NCBI GenBank assembly: GCA_021234155.1
Contig: JAJEKV010000105.1
Span: 1,335,884-1,399,883 of the forward strand
Origin: Isoetes taiwanensis
Lineage: Eukaryota; Streptophyta; Lycopodiopsida; Isoetales; Isoetaceae
Direction: 5' to 3'
DNA length: 64,000 nucleotides
The translations under genes were made by a program, and so were the position numbers. The notes beneath the pieces were generated by a model, which saw only the letters and a list, made by a program, of their open reading frames with translations, made no database searches and was not told the origin of the DNA. Of this stretch, positions 31,930 to 42,983 are shown in pieces (the first letter of the stretch is position 1; every line of letters starts with the position of its first letter).

Positions 31930-32092
31930 GTGCAGTCTAGAAATACTATCTAGTACAATCGAATACATCAACCAAATCATAGCAAAACCATATTGAAAAA
32001 CGTACAAAAAGTGCAGTCTAGAAATACTATCTAGTACAATCGAATACATCAACCAAATCATAGCAAAACCATATTGAAAAACGTACAAAAAA
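31930..32092. repeat. Perfect 81-bp tandem duplication
   Basis: Two copies starting gtgcagtctagaaatact (31,930 and 32,011) appear identical along their full length, ending in tattgaaaaacgtacaaaaa. The length is a multiple of three and the minus frame is open across both, which explains a repeated 27-residue peptide, but no protein family is recognised. Perfect identity implies a recent event. Confidence 0.9.
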
Positions 32093-32630
32093 ACACAAAG
32101 GAAACCCCCTGTTATTGTGCTATACATTGTAATCGAGGTAAGGTTTTTTTGACAACTGTACTTTTCTAGAGTGTATTTAAACAGAAAAGCAAAAAACCTT
32201 ATAAACTATATCTTTAGAAATTTAAAAAACTTTTCGCAATACAAAATTGTCAGAAAACCACCATGCACAAACGAACTAGTTGATTGGGCAATCCGACAAA
32301 TATTACATCTATAATATGCTTACAAATGCATCATACCTCATGCCAATGGTCCCAATTATGGCATGCATTGATAGATGGGTGGCTATTATAGTAATGCCTT
32401 TTGATGTGATTTATATTTCTACTTATACAATCTTCCACGTGATCATTAAGTAGATGTAGTCCTAATTGTACCCGCTTTTCTATTATGTTTAAATACCTCT
32501 TGCTAACAAAAAACAAAAACAAAAAACAGAAAAGGGCCTTTTTTCAAATCTAACGGCGCAGCTTTTCATGTTGAATACATACATCTCATTGGAACATATA
32601 TAAGCATCATGAATATACTATATTAGCTCA

Positions 32631-32761
32631 TAACCAGATACATATGATGCTCGTTTAATATTTCGTATGTTTTTTAAGTAAATGATATAGATTGAATGTC
32701 TACATATAGCTAGTCACATTAGAATTGAAGTTATAAACTAGAATTTGTTGCTTCTATTCTC
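32631..32761. repeat. Dispersed repeat pair, left copy
   Basis: From attagctcataaccagat to ttgttgcttctat this matches 35,935-36,076 in the same orientation with about 93 percent identity. The copies lie 3.3 kb apart. They could be the remnants of two LTRs, but neither a primer site nor retroelement coding is visible between them. Confidence 0.75.
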
Positions 32762-33842
32762 ATTGAAACATATAAGCATCATGAATATATAGCACAACAA
32801 CAGGGGATTTCTTTTATATTTTTATACTATTTTTCCTATGGCTTTTCTATAATTTTCCGATGTATTTGAATAGATGTATTAATGCATACATCTAGAGTGC
32901 GCATACACTTGCATCAAATTTAATGACATTTTCCAATGGTTTAGTCCCATGTATTTTTTCAATTGCATGTAGACAAGGAGCCATTTATTTTAGGGCATCA
33001 AACAGAGGGTTTCAGAGGTTTCGGCCCCCTTCTAGATCCCTCGATTCTTTGACGAGCTAATAGCAGCAACACTGTGGTCCAAGTTGGAAATTGAAGGGAT
33101 GCCCTTACTTCTTTTTGAAGGTCACTCCAAAAAGTGGACTTTCAAATTGCATGGCATGATTTAAATTAGACCTTCATTTGCATTGTTAGTTTAAAAGTAA
33201 CAATGCACAGACTTAATTTTTTTTCCCTTAAAATACTCAAAAGTAACAATGCACAAGCAAATAATACATAAAGATTATATGAAACAATTCTTTTTGAAGT
33301 ATCTGTTATTGAAGAGACATACATTCTTATGCTACATATTTCTTTTTCTTGGTTGTTTTTGACCAAGGATTGGCAATAAAAATGACACACAACTATTGTC
33401 AAATATGACATGCCTTTCATGTATAGCAAATGCAAAGAATAATACGAATAGATCTCCAAAATAGAGATGAATTTGCTGCTACTTATTCTCATTGTATGCA
33501 TTTTTTGCTGCTTCAAATTGATTCTGCAAGTCTGAACATCGAATCCAACGCCTTCCCAACCCACCCAATTCAGTAACCTCATCTGATTCGGCTGGCCCAA
33601 CCCTAATTCGGCTGCATGATCTAATTTGAATCAGTCGCAAAACAAAAGAAAGAGTCGCAAGTTATCAGAGAAAGAAAAAGGAAATTCTTTTTCCCACAAT
33701 TTCGTAACCAAAACCAAACAGATGTTTTTGCCTTTTTGGATTTATTGAAGGGAATTTTGGCTGGCAATATTAATTGCTATGCCATTCTATCTAAATGATG
33801 ATTTTACAATATTAATCTCTAGTGTTTTCTCTCTTTTTGCTT
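32762..33842. other. Intergenic AT-rich DNA
   Basis: Nothing recognised. The 144-codon minus frame at 33,166-33,600 shows no domain. Confidence 0.4.
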
Positions 33843-33905
33843 GGGTCCCATAGGCCAATTAGTCTCCATGGACGATAAAAGTCTATTCTATTCTATTCTA
33901 TTCTA
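33843..33905 (+). repeat. Retroposon-like end with (TATTC)n tail
   Basis: gggtcccataggccaatta and gtctccatggac are followed by five TATTC units. The phrase parallels that at 30,308, which has a TATC tail instead. Confidence 0.55.
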
Positions 33906-35934
33906 ATTTTGTATCTCGGTATATGGTAATGGTACATTGGTTGGTATTGGTATATATATATGTATGAATATACATTTAGGAAAGTCGTGTACCAAAGGTT
34001 TGTGATATTGACGGTAAAGAGTGTGGTCAGCTTGTTGCAAAACCCTAGATATATGGTATGCCTTTACTGAAACAAGAGCAGACAACAACAAAAAGATTTT
34101 GTAGATATTGGAGTTGCATAAAGGATTTGCTGCCACTCATGTTTCGGAGTTCCAAACAATATTGTTTGTGTGCCTTTATCTTGCCAGGATCAACAATTCA
34201 GAGATGGACGATCTTCATTAAATTAGAAAGGCCCTTGGGTATAATGATTCTGCCATTTAATCTCATCTTTATACATCTGCACCAAGGCACATGACATGTG
34301 TACTTTATCACCACTTTACAACAATTGAAATATTTGAAGCAGACTCAACGAGGTGGAAGGTTTCCAACATGTTTGTTTTGTGAGCAAGACATTCAAGGTG
34401 CTCTCTTTATATAGAAATAGATTTAGATGGTTTGAGGAAAGGACAAATTTCTTGTTCGGTAGAGACAGAAATAGGGAAATGACATACAATGCTTCTTCTG
34501 TAAGCAAAAACACAGACAAAAATGAAAAAACATCTCAAGAATACATGCCTTACAGAGGGCCTATTTAATTCGATAGTGTTGCAGCTACCAGACCTGTTGA
34601 TTCGAGCAGCAAGCATCTTGCTCAGATTTATGAAAGTAACACCAAACATCTATGACACCACTGTGGCAAGGCAAGCACAACATATGCACGACGATCTTAA
34701 AGCTAAAGGTTTGATTTGTTTGTCTTGATTCTATGTTTTGACTTGTTCATCTTTTGATGGAATTTCTCACATTTAAGTTGTAACTAACGTTTAGCATACT
34801 TCCTAAGCTATTGCAAGTGGATTGTTTTTTGTATACATCACATGAAAGCATGTTGCTCTATTTCATTTGCTACTTTAAATTCCTATATAATCATTTAAAC
34901 AAAATGTTCAAAAGATGTCTTCGATATCATTACAAATATTTTCTACTTTGTTTACTTATTTTACCTACGACTGCTTTTGTTAGGGCCTGAAGGGGCCAAA
35001 AAAAAGTTTATATAACAACCAACACGTAACTACCATAACATTAATTAACACAAATCATTACATCCAACACATTGAAATTAAAATCCCCCTGAAACCCCAT
35101 TTGGTTTCGGTGCATATTTATTAAACATGTATTATGGCTAAAACGTGTTATTATTTTTTATGGGCCCTAGGATATTCCCTCTCCTACAGATCTTGTTCAC
35201 CCATCTGAGGTCTTTCTGGAGCCGCTTTTAAAGGGGCACTCCTTGACCAAACACCATGGGTTAAGGTAGTATTTAGGCACAGTGGTACCCGTACAATACA
35301 ACGACACATGAATACATACTCCCTGCAATCTCCCATGCAAATTCCCTGCCTTTTCCCCTCTGTTGCAAAATAGTTTTGCCCTTCTCCGGCTTTTGCACTG
35401 TCGATTCCATTTCTGCATCTGTAACAAAGGGCTTGATGTATCTGCGTGATTCTGCTCTTCTTTGTTTTCTAAGCATGGCCACGACAAACAAGAAAAAAAC
35501 TAGAGATAGAAAGCTTTGTGCAAGTGCACCACGCGCCCATCCATCCCTCACAAAAATAAACCCTAAATGCTTCTGTTTCGAATCCAGGATTACCGTCAAC
35601 AATGTACGTATTCTCATATGAATACAACAAAAAACCATTAACAATCATATGTTATAGAAATATGTTGTATGATTGTGCAAATATTATCACCGGGGGGTGA
35701 CGTGGGACAGCGAGAGCCCCTAAAATCATACAATACATGTTCAAAATCGACGCCATTAAGTACATCCCCTCAAACCTTATAGTATTTAGCAAACCTCAAC
35801 ATACAGTATACAAAAACTTGTACAAGCATACCCCACAAACAAGGATCGCTATGTACGGTCCAGGTCGAGGATAAAGAATCCAACACCTCTCGATGCCCAA
35901 AGTCACCCCCATGTGAATATACGGATTTAAACTT
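33906..35934. other. Intergenic DNA, unassigned short frames
   Basis: The overlapping plus frames 34,058-34,728 and the 123-codon minus frame 35,273-35,644 (a possible membrane segment followed by a basic region) match nothing I know. None has supporting signals, and I would not call them genes. Confidence 0.35.
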
Positions 35935-36076
35935 TATTAGCTCATAACCAGATATATATGATGCTCGTTTAATATTTCTTATGATTTTTAAGTAAATGAT
36001 ATAGATTGAATATCTACATATAGGTAGTCACATTAGAATTGAAGTTATAAGCTATAATTTTGTTGATTCTATCTTT
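35935..36076. repeat. Dispersed repeat pair, right copy
   Basis: Same repeat as 32,631-32,761: shared ctcataaccagata, gatgctcgtttaatattt, aagtaaatgatatagattg and gtcacattagaattgaag. Confidence 0.75.
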
Positions 36077-36909
36077 TCTACTCTTCAAGGCTTTTATTGT
36101 GTCAATTCAATTAATTTAATGCATGCAGAATTGAATTGAATGGAATTTTCCCATTCACAGAGATTAATAAGCCCACGTGACCCAATCAAAAAGCACGCAA
36201 ATGTATTACTGTCAGTATTACTACCAGAAAACATATATATCTAAAACATAAGCATTAAACAAAACATGTAAGTTGTTGATAAGGCGAATATGATATTCTA
36301 ACATTTTGAATGTAATCTGATCCTTTCAATTCATCTAACAATCTTCTCACCACTGTATATCTATTCATCTTCTAGGGTCGGAAACAATCTGCCAAAATGC
36401 TTTTCACCATCTGATGTTCACCTACCTAGGATTGATTGCTTAAAAAAACATCCGTCTATTATCAAAATTTCAATATCTATTATAAGATGTAACCTAGATG
36501 CCAAAATTAAAACTCAAAGGAAAAAAATAAACACGATCTTCAATCATTCCTGAATGTCAAATGGTAGGATACAGAAATGTTACTAGCTGGCTATGGCAAG
36601 AAAGCTAGATGGCAGAAAACAAAGACTCATACATTTAAATTCTCCCGTCGACCATGAATCTAGTGATACAAACCACCGCCATGGCGCATCGCATAGATTA
36701 TAGAACAAATGTAACAAACAAAAATATTTTGAGAAGTTGCCAGTTTTTCAAAAACCCAACTAACCACAATGATGATGTATATCATACTTTGATCTTGTGT
36801 TGAAAGATTAAATCATCTAGTTCATAAACTATTACTTAAACTATCTATCTATAAAGATATTATTGAACATACATAATACTTGTGTCATATAGTAGATCAG
36901 TGATCAAAG

Positions 36910-36915
36910 TTTATT
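36910..36915 (-). terminator. Poly(A) signal AATAAA downstream of the CLE-like gene
   Basis: AATAAA on the minus strand, about 40 nt beyond the stop codon at 36,956, in the range expected for a plant near-upstream element. Confidence 0.45.
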
Positions 36916-36955
36916 CTGTTACCAATAAAGAATGATGCTGCATACTAGGCGTCCC

Positions 36956-37264
36956 TTAGTTGTTGAGAGGATTTGGAGTGCTGCGAACATAATGCAAATT
37001 AGCATCTTCTTCCTCTCCTTGCAAAGTTGACGCTCTTGAGCTTGGATGCACACCAAAGGATTGTTTGCCATCACTGTAATCATTTTGGAAAGACTTCAAG
37101 AACCTCTTATAATCCCCAGCATTCATGAGCTTTCTGGAAGTGAAACTCATAAGAACATCTCTCTCCATCTGTGTAGGATGCATAAGCATCATATTTAACA
37201 ACTGAATGATGAGATAAATAGAGATGAATGAGAATACCAAAAATAGTAGCTTCGTATGCTTCAT
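36956..37264 (-). CDS. CLE-like (CLAVATA3/ESR-related) secreted peptide precursor
   Basis: A 102-residue single-exon frame. Residues 1-5 are basic (MKHTK) and 6-23 form a hydrophobic signal peptide. The middle is polar and variable, and the last 12 residues are HYVRSTPNPLNN directly before the stop. CLE precursors have this architecture: 80-120 residues, a signal peptide and a C-terminal 12-residue hormone. The peptide keeps V3, S5, P7, N8, P9, L10 and N12 of the CLE consensus, and His1 as in the TDIF class. It departs at Arg4 (usually Pro) and Thr6 (usually Gly). The preceding acidic stretch EEEDANL resembles the processing context of TDIF precursors. An in-frame TAA lies 18 bp upstream of the ATG, which fixes the start. 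A TATAAATA-like box lies too close to the ATG to be the promoter; a TATATTT near 37,412 is a better candidate. After processing it would act outside the cell on leucine-rich-repeat receptor kinases. Homology to CLE is inferred from 12 residues plus architecture. Confidence 0.6.
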   Translation of the reverse strand: MKHTKLLFLVFSFISIYLIIQLLNMMLMHPTQMERDVLMSFTSRKLMNAGDYKRFLKSFQNDYSDGKQSFGVHPSSRASTLQGEEEDANLHYVRSTPNPLNN

Positions 37265-38700
37265 GCCTAAGACTATTTATGCGCTTTCAAGCTTCAACTA
37301 TGTATGAGAAAGGATCTGAGACGATGGATGTGCCAGTGGCATAACCTTGTTACTCTAATTGTAGACCAGACTATAGACACGCTCTCCCACTCCTCTTGTG
37401 CTTGGAAATATAGTTCAAGTTATACTATTGAAAATCCAACCGCAAGACATTGGTATTTGACATATGTCATGTCTTATAATCAATGCATGCATAGATGGCA
37501 AGCTAGAATGACGCATCTCACATCTTCTATGGCATGCCTTGTGTTTGGAGCCCAATTCAACTATAAACTAACTCTCGGAAATCTAACCACATGACTATTG
37601 TTTGACATTAATAAGAATTTGTCTCCAAGTTAAGAAGTATCTTATGAGATAAGTCTTATTGTGTTCATTCTTTATTGTTGATTCTTTTCACACCTTGATA
37701 TGATTTGCATTTGGGCTGACTTTATTTGGCCTGCCTTGATGTGATTTGTCTATAAACATTTTCTAGATAGAGACGACTAAAACCCAAATGGAAGCTTATG
37801 ATGCTATATAATTCTATATATCTTAGATCCTTCTGAGCTAAGGATCCCCACAAATCCAAACTTGAAGTCACGTGTTTGGACAATGTATCCATTAAAATGC
37901 ATCCAAAAACATAAAAGGCTCTCATTAGAAAGCCATCTCCCTCCCCCTGAGATTCGAGAAAAATTCCCAAAATTCCCAAAATTCGAGATTTGTCCCACTT
38001 TAATTAAATACAACTTAAAAGTTTGGGAATCATAAAATCAAAGTTGCATCAAAAGTTCTATTTGATAAATTATCAAGAAATAGCCATATACCACCATGGC
38101 TAATCTTTCCTTCTTTTTTTTCATCGAAGCCAAACTCCACCAAGGCTAAATCAATGATCAATTAAAGAATCAATGTATTACATACTAGATAGACCGAATT
38201 CAATAATGTATATCATCATATTGAGCCACAATCCATATGCTTGAAACCTATTCTGGAATTCTCCACATCATGAAGGATATAGAAATTCTGCTGAGCAATG
38301 TTGCCGAAAAAAAATAACCCATTGCCGGGGACAATGGCAAGGCATAGGGTACCAAAGGTTTAAATCGAGGGAGGTAATTTTGTGGAGGCATACTGATAGT
38401 CACCCCTCAAGGTGCAAGGTTAAAGATGGAAAGCCTGGACAGGGGATGGAGGTGTTGAAGCAAGAGGCAAGGCCATGGGGAGGATCTGTGGAGGAGGCAG
38501 AGGAGGAGGTGAAGGTGGGAGTTGACGAGGTCAACAAACCGGCGAGGGAGGTAAGTCAAGGTGGTGCCGAGTCAAGGATGGGAGGCTATGACCACGGGGT
38601 CAGCAAAGGAAGACGGGTCAAGGTCTGGGAGCTGCACGAAACCAGAGGCCGATTCCGTGGATCCGCACAAAGTAAAAGGCCGGCCTTTCCGCCATGGGAG
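37265..38700. other. Intergenic; upstream region of the CLE-like gene, then purine-rich DNA
   Basis: 37,265-38,300 is AT-rich with no recognised feature. 38,380-38,700 is G/A-rich (many gaggagg and ggtcaa phrases); its 118-codon frame is a by-product of that composition. Confidence 0.4.
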
Positions 38701-38708
38701 TATATAAC
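38701..38708 (+). promoter_or_regulatory. TATA box (TATATAAC) without a clear gene
   Basis: TATATAAC follows a GC-rich segment (aaggccggcctttccgcc) and precedes two aactagtccg phrases. It may be a promoter of a host gene or an old LTR, but no coding region can be tied to it. Confidence 0.35.
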
Positions 38709-39868
38709 TAGTCCGATGGATCGACTAATCGCCTAATACGAGCGAACTAGTCCGGCTTGATCTTCGCGACTCGCAAAAAGATGCAAATCATGCTCCCATT
38801 CGCCCCATCTCAGGTGCTTGCAGCGCCACCCGGCGACCGCCAGCCCCATAATCCCTGCTTAACAGGAATGTGCCAAAATTCACCCTCCCGCATCCAAAAC
38901 AAAGTTTTTCAGCTCAAATTCCTTCGTTCGAGCTTCAAATTCGGGAACTTCCGGGAACCAACCGATCCGCTTTGTTATGGACCCATCCCGATAGCCATAG
39001 CCATAGATACACTCGGAAAATTTTGGCTTGGATGAATTTGGTAAAATGGGGCTTGAATTGGGCGGGATGAATTGGGCTAAATGGGGTTTGAATTCGCGTA
39101 TTGAGGTCCGAAACGGAGATTGAATCCGGTGAAGCAGTACCCGTGAAGAATTAGAAGGCAAAGATCCGTTTTTACACCGGTGGGTCACTCTTCTACGCCT
39201 TGGATCATCACAGCGACGGGCCGATATGTAGCAGATTTGCTTGGATCAAAAAATCGCCCCTTTGGCGATAGCAGCTCGCATGGCTGGCATTGAATCCAAG
39301 TAAAATCACCGTATCCATGATCAAAGTGAAGAATTGGACCGCTTGCCAAAGCCCATTTGGACGTAATAAGCCCCCATTCCTCTTTCTATTGCAATCGCTC
39401 ATCACATGCGATTCGGATCGAGCTTAGATTGCATCATTTCATTTCTTTGTTGATCCATTTCTAATACTTGATTAATGCCCAAATCCGGCCTAGAATGCGG
39501 TGCCCCGCGGCAGCTCCAAACGAATTGATCTTTGGCCGCTTACATTTGAATCGTAGAAATCTTCGCTAATATTCACCGGATCTCGCATTTGCGAAGAACC
39601 CATCAATAATTAGACCAGCAATCGGGACTATCTTTACGATTATGGCCATGTTTGATTGATTGGCAATGCCTAAACAAAGCTATGGGGTTGAATTGAATGT
39701 GTTTATGTGCCGAAGTCGCGCGTAATTGGCGCTTATTTTGATCAGTAATTGCGTGCAGTCCTTGGCCGATTTTACAAGCTTCTATATTTGGCATTTCAAA
39801 TTGAATTAACGGTGTTCTACACTAGTAAATGAACGGTTCGTGGCTTTTATACAAGCTACACAAAATAA
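38709..39868. other. CpG-containing non-coding stretch
   Basis: Higher CpG and GC than the flanks, with short frames only. It could be a 5' region of a decayed gene. I see no domain. Confidence 0.35.
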
Positions 39869-39905
39869 GGATTTGAACTTGGAAGTTGCTCCAACCAATG
39901 GCCTA
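39869..39905 (-). repeat. tRNA-derived SINE-like remnant
   Basis: On the minus strand TAGGCCATTGG (A-box-like) is followed 16 nt later by AAGTTCAAATCC (B-box-like). The short spacing implies loss of the anticodon arm. Confidence 0.3.
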
Positions 39906-40225
39906 CCTATTTCCTTGCATTAATCACCTCATTGTTATCATTTAGCATGAAGTCAAAATTGTTTTTCTTCTTCTTCAAGATTTCCATCCTAAGGCCCTTT
40001 TTCCACAACCCTCTTTGCCTTATAATTATAGAACTATGATTGGGCCACATCATCGAATAGATATGATTTTACTTCTTCCCTCCCATCACCTTCGAGCTGG
40101 TGTGAGTCAAAGTACATCCATACTTGGCCATAAGCTTTTAGAAGATAAAAAATCAAGCCTAGGGAAGTTCTCCAAGGACTACCAGTTATCGACCGGTCTT
40201 GAATCATATCTTCGACACGTGCCCC

Positions 40226-40560
40226 AAAAGGCTTTGCCCTACCACAGAATCATTAGGGCGGAATCACATTAAGGAAGTGCCCGAAAAGATATCCGCGACT
40301 TTGGGCCTCCGTTGGGCGATGCCCGGCACGCCATTTCGCGTTTCATATTAGGGTGCCCAAACAGAGCAAGGAACAGATCCACGCCTCAAGTCGTCCCCAA
40401 AAAATCAAGGAGATCATAGTTTGAAATCAGCGCTTCAGATCAGGGTGCCCAAGTCTGGGACGATTTTGGTCACCCGAAAACCCCCGACCAAAAAACAGAG
40501 GGGTGCCCAAGCCAAACTGGTTGTTTGGGCACTCAAGTATGATACAGGGATGTGCCCAAA
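40226..40560. repeat. Cluster of gtgcccaa motifs
   Basis: Exact or near copies (gggtgcccaa at 40,353, 40,443 and 40,501; gtgccc at 40,226, 40,278 and 40,552; the inverted tttgggcac at 40,530) occur in about 340 bp of otherwise non-repetitive DNA. Function unknown. Confidence 0.4.
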
Positions 40561-41539
40561 ATCTCCATGTTTCATGATCTGATTGGCTTACTGTAAATGC
40601 ACGATTGGTCGGGCATGCTACTGTGATTCCACCCTTAGATAAGACGCCAGGGCTTTTCCACGGTATCTTTTTAGACATGTCTCATTTGAAGTCCGTACAA
40701 GCATAGTGTCACACTTTCATCCTGGGGAAACCCCCCGCTACAAAATGCGATAGCCAAACTTGGCTAATCCCAGGCCTTCTTGGCTGCAATCTTAGGGGGA
40801 TAAAAAATAAGTTGCTGGAATTGTGCCACTGGCACCCGATGACAAAGATCAAGATCAGATTCACAGATTTGCAGTCCGTTAGTTCAATCTACCCAAAGGT
40901 TTTGGTTTTTTGTAACACAATGGATGCTTTTGTTTTCTAAAGCACATCTTCGAGCTCTATGATCGATGTTTCAGCTTGAGCCCTGCTTTGCTCTGTATTG
41001 CATGCCTGATGTTAGCATGCTCTGCTCTGATGTTTCATGACTGATGCAACAATGGAAAACAATAGTAGAAATATTGGGAATTACATTATCGGCGAAAAGA
41101 TTCAACGGAAAGAATGGAAAGTATGATCGGCCAGAGAAGGAATGGCAAGCTTCCTATGCAAATTCCTGTCTATTCTCTTTGCGATATGCATTCTTAAGAA
41201 AATGCCAGCAAAAGATGACTATGCATTGCAAGAAAAACGCAAAAGAGGTTTGCTTTTGGAGTGCTTCTTCAATTTGCAAGAAAGGTCAGTGTACGAAGGA
41301 GATGCAAATCCGACAAATCTTCAGCTTTTCCTGTTCGAATTGCTTGCTTCAATCTGCGCATGGAAAACCAAGATTATAAGGCATGTCTTATTTTAATAGT
41401 AAATGTCTTATTCTGAAGTAATGGAAAACTGATTTCTTTAAGATTGTCCTATCTATGACATAGAGCTGACATGGAGCCCAAAAGGGTGTCTCATGACAAA
41501 AACATAGTTTTGTATTTATAGAAGGTTATTTACAATAAA
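40561..41539. other. Intergenic; downstream region of the H3-like frame
   Basis: No gene recognised. On the minus strand 41,400-41,539 is the AT-rich region after the H3-like stop and holds several ataaat-type possible poly(A) signals. Confidence 0.4.
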
Positions 41540-42766
41540 CTAGCAGTCTTCTTTCTTAATGTATCTAGCTAGTTTCATGTCTTTAGGCATACAAGTCACT
41601 CTTCTTGCATGGAGGGCACATGCTAAAGAGTCTTCAAAATGTTGAACTATCCTTTGTTCTCGGCTGCCTCAGAGTGCAGTAACATGTCATCCATTACTCT
41701 CTTTGCTCTTGTCAAATTCCCCGCAAAATTTCAAGGGTGAGTCTCATGGCATGGCGGCTCGTGGGATCAGCAACCCGTAGCTCCTCTAGAAGTGGCGGAT
41801 CTCCCGAGCAGCTCTTCTTAAATGGCACGAATTTGCCTTTCTTTTATTGGCTTCTTTGGGGTGCTGGTTTTTCTTGGGGGGGGGGCTGGCTTGAGAGTGT
41901 TCTTCTTCGATGGCATGCCTCCCTCCACGCACGTGACTTTGTGTTGCTCAGTAGTACTTTGAGTACTCCTCGCATATTTTCATGTAATGGTTGTACTCCT
42001 TCAATTTCTTCCGGTACTCTTGCTCATGCTTGAGCAATTATGACTCTCTTGTTGGCTTGGGCTTCTTAGCGTCCACCCCAGGCTTCTTTGGCGAGGGCCA
42101 TTTAGGGTAAGGGTGCTCTGGCTGCCGGGCTCCTCCTCTTGGCTTTTTGCATTGGTTGGTCCCAGCCTTCAGGTGGGCGGGGGACCCTTATCTCCTCATC
42201 CGACGACTTTCGGTGTCGAGGATGAGGGTGGCCTATCCGGGGCTCCCGCTCTGCTATTACAACTCCCTTAGCCCGCGTTGTTTTAAGTCTTCCTTGGGGT
42301 TCCTTGGCTGGCTCAGGCCTTTTCCTTTGTCCTCTCTGAAGCTTCTTGTTCTCAAAACTTTACGCTTCTTGCGCCCTCCTTCTGCTTCTTGCACTCCTCT
42401 TTTCTCCTCTTGAATTCCAGCTTCTCTTCCTTCCTCTTCCTCTTGAGCTCTCTCTTCTCCCTCCCACTCTTCTCCATCTCTCGCTAACCTATTTTTCCGG
42501 CATCTTCTCGCTCTCATCCCTCCTTGTTTTGGCCTCTATCTCCCCTCGCTCCTGTGGTTCTCCTGCTCCTCCTCCAGGTGTTGGGCTGGCCTCCTCTTCT
42601 GCTGATGCTCCCGCCCCTCCTCTTGGGCGGCCGGATTGGCATCTGGATCTTGCTCCCGGCTGGCTTGCTCCTGAGCCTGTCTTGCCTTCTGTTGGGCAGC
42701 CAACTCTTGGGCGCTGATGAAGTCATCTGGCACAACTATTCGGGCAGTTTGTTTGGTTCGAGCCAT
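41540..42766 (-). pseudogene. Histone H3-like protein with a giant charged tail (broken frame)
   Basis: The frame starts ATG with MARTKQTAR, identical to the first nine codons of histone H3, then departs (IVVPDDF). An acidic Gln/Glu-rich tail follows (open to 42,536), then in shifted frames a Lys/Arg/Glu-rich coiled coil (KSGREKRELKRKRKEEK, near 42,430) and HEQEYRKKLKEYNHYMKIC (near 42,040). The end is a histone fold colinear with H3: AREIRHF, a stop for Gln, RSYGLLIPRA (H3 REIRRYQKSTELLI), GEFDKSK (H3 QDFKTDL), an EAAE remnant in another frame, [16 protein letters not shown] and [16 protein letters not shown] (H3 [32 protein letters not shown]). The tail is about 320 residues against 40-60 in ordinary H3 or plant CENH3. 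Helix-2 text carries one extra residue relative to H3, a feature also seen in centromeric H3 variants. At least three in-frame stops and several frameshifts make it a pseudogene. Position after a retroelement leader suggests capture by the element. Whether the source was CENH3 or another variant is open. Confidence 0.75.
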
Positions 42767-42869
42767 GTTTTGAATTGGTCTAATCGCCTTCCTGGCGCCT
42801 AAAAATCGCCTCCTTGAATGAGAGCAGATAACTGGAGAAGGAAAGTGTAAATGAGGAACCCTAAAGGTC

Positions 42870-42877
42870 TATTTATA
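42870..42877 (-). promoter_or_regulatory. Internal TATA box upstream of the H3-like frame
   Basis: TATAAATA on the minus strand, 105 bp before the ATG. Just upstream is ACCCTAAAACC, a telo-box-like element. The homologous leader of the chromovirus has TATAAATA at 48,553 with TTAGGGTTT beside it and the ATG 110 bp downstream. Confidence 0.6.
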
Positions 42878-42983
42878 GGTCTGGGGGTTTTAGGGTTTGG
42901 ACCTGCAAATTCATGTTGTACAATCCTGCAAGGTATTAGTGTTTATAGGATCAATACATTAGGTTTGTTTGGGCAAAAAGTGT

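Noticed and set aside
34058-34728. Overlapping plus frames that might be exons of a host gene
   Set aside because: No recognisable domain or consistent splice sites; treated as intergenic.
38380-38736. 118-codon plus frame upstream of TATATAAC
   Set aside because: Purine-rich composition explains the open frame; no domain, and the TATA box lies inside its 3' end.
42257-42802. Plus-strand Leu/Pro-rich frames over the H3-like locus
   Set aside because: They are shadows of the acidic and Lys-rich tail encoded on the minus strand.
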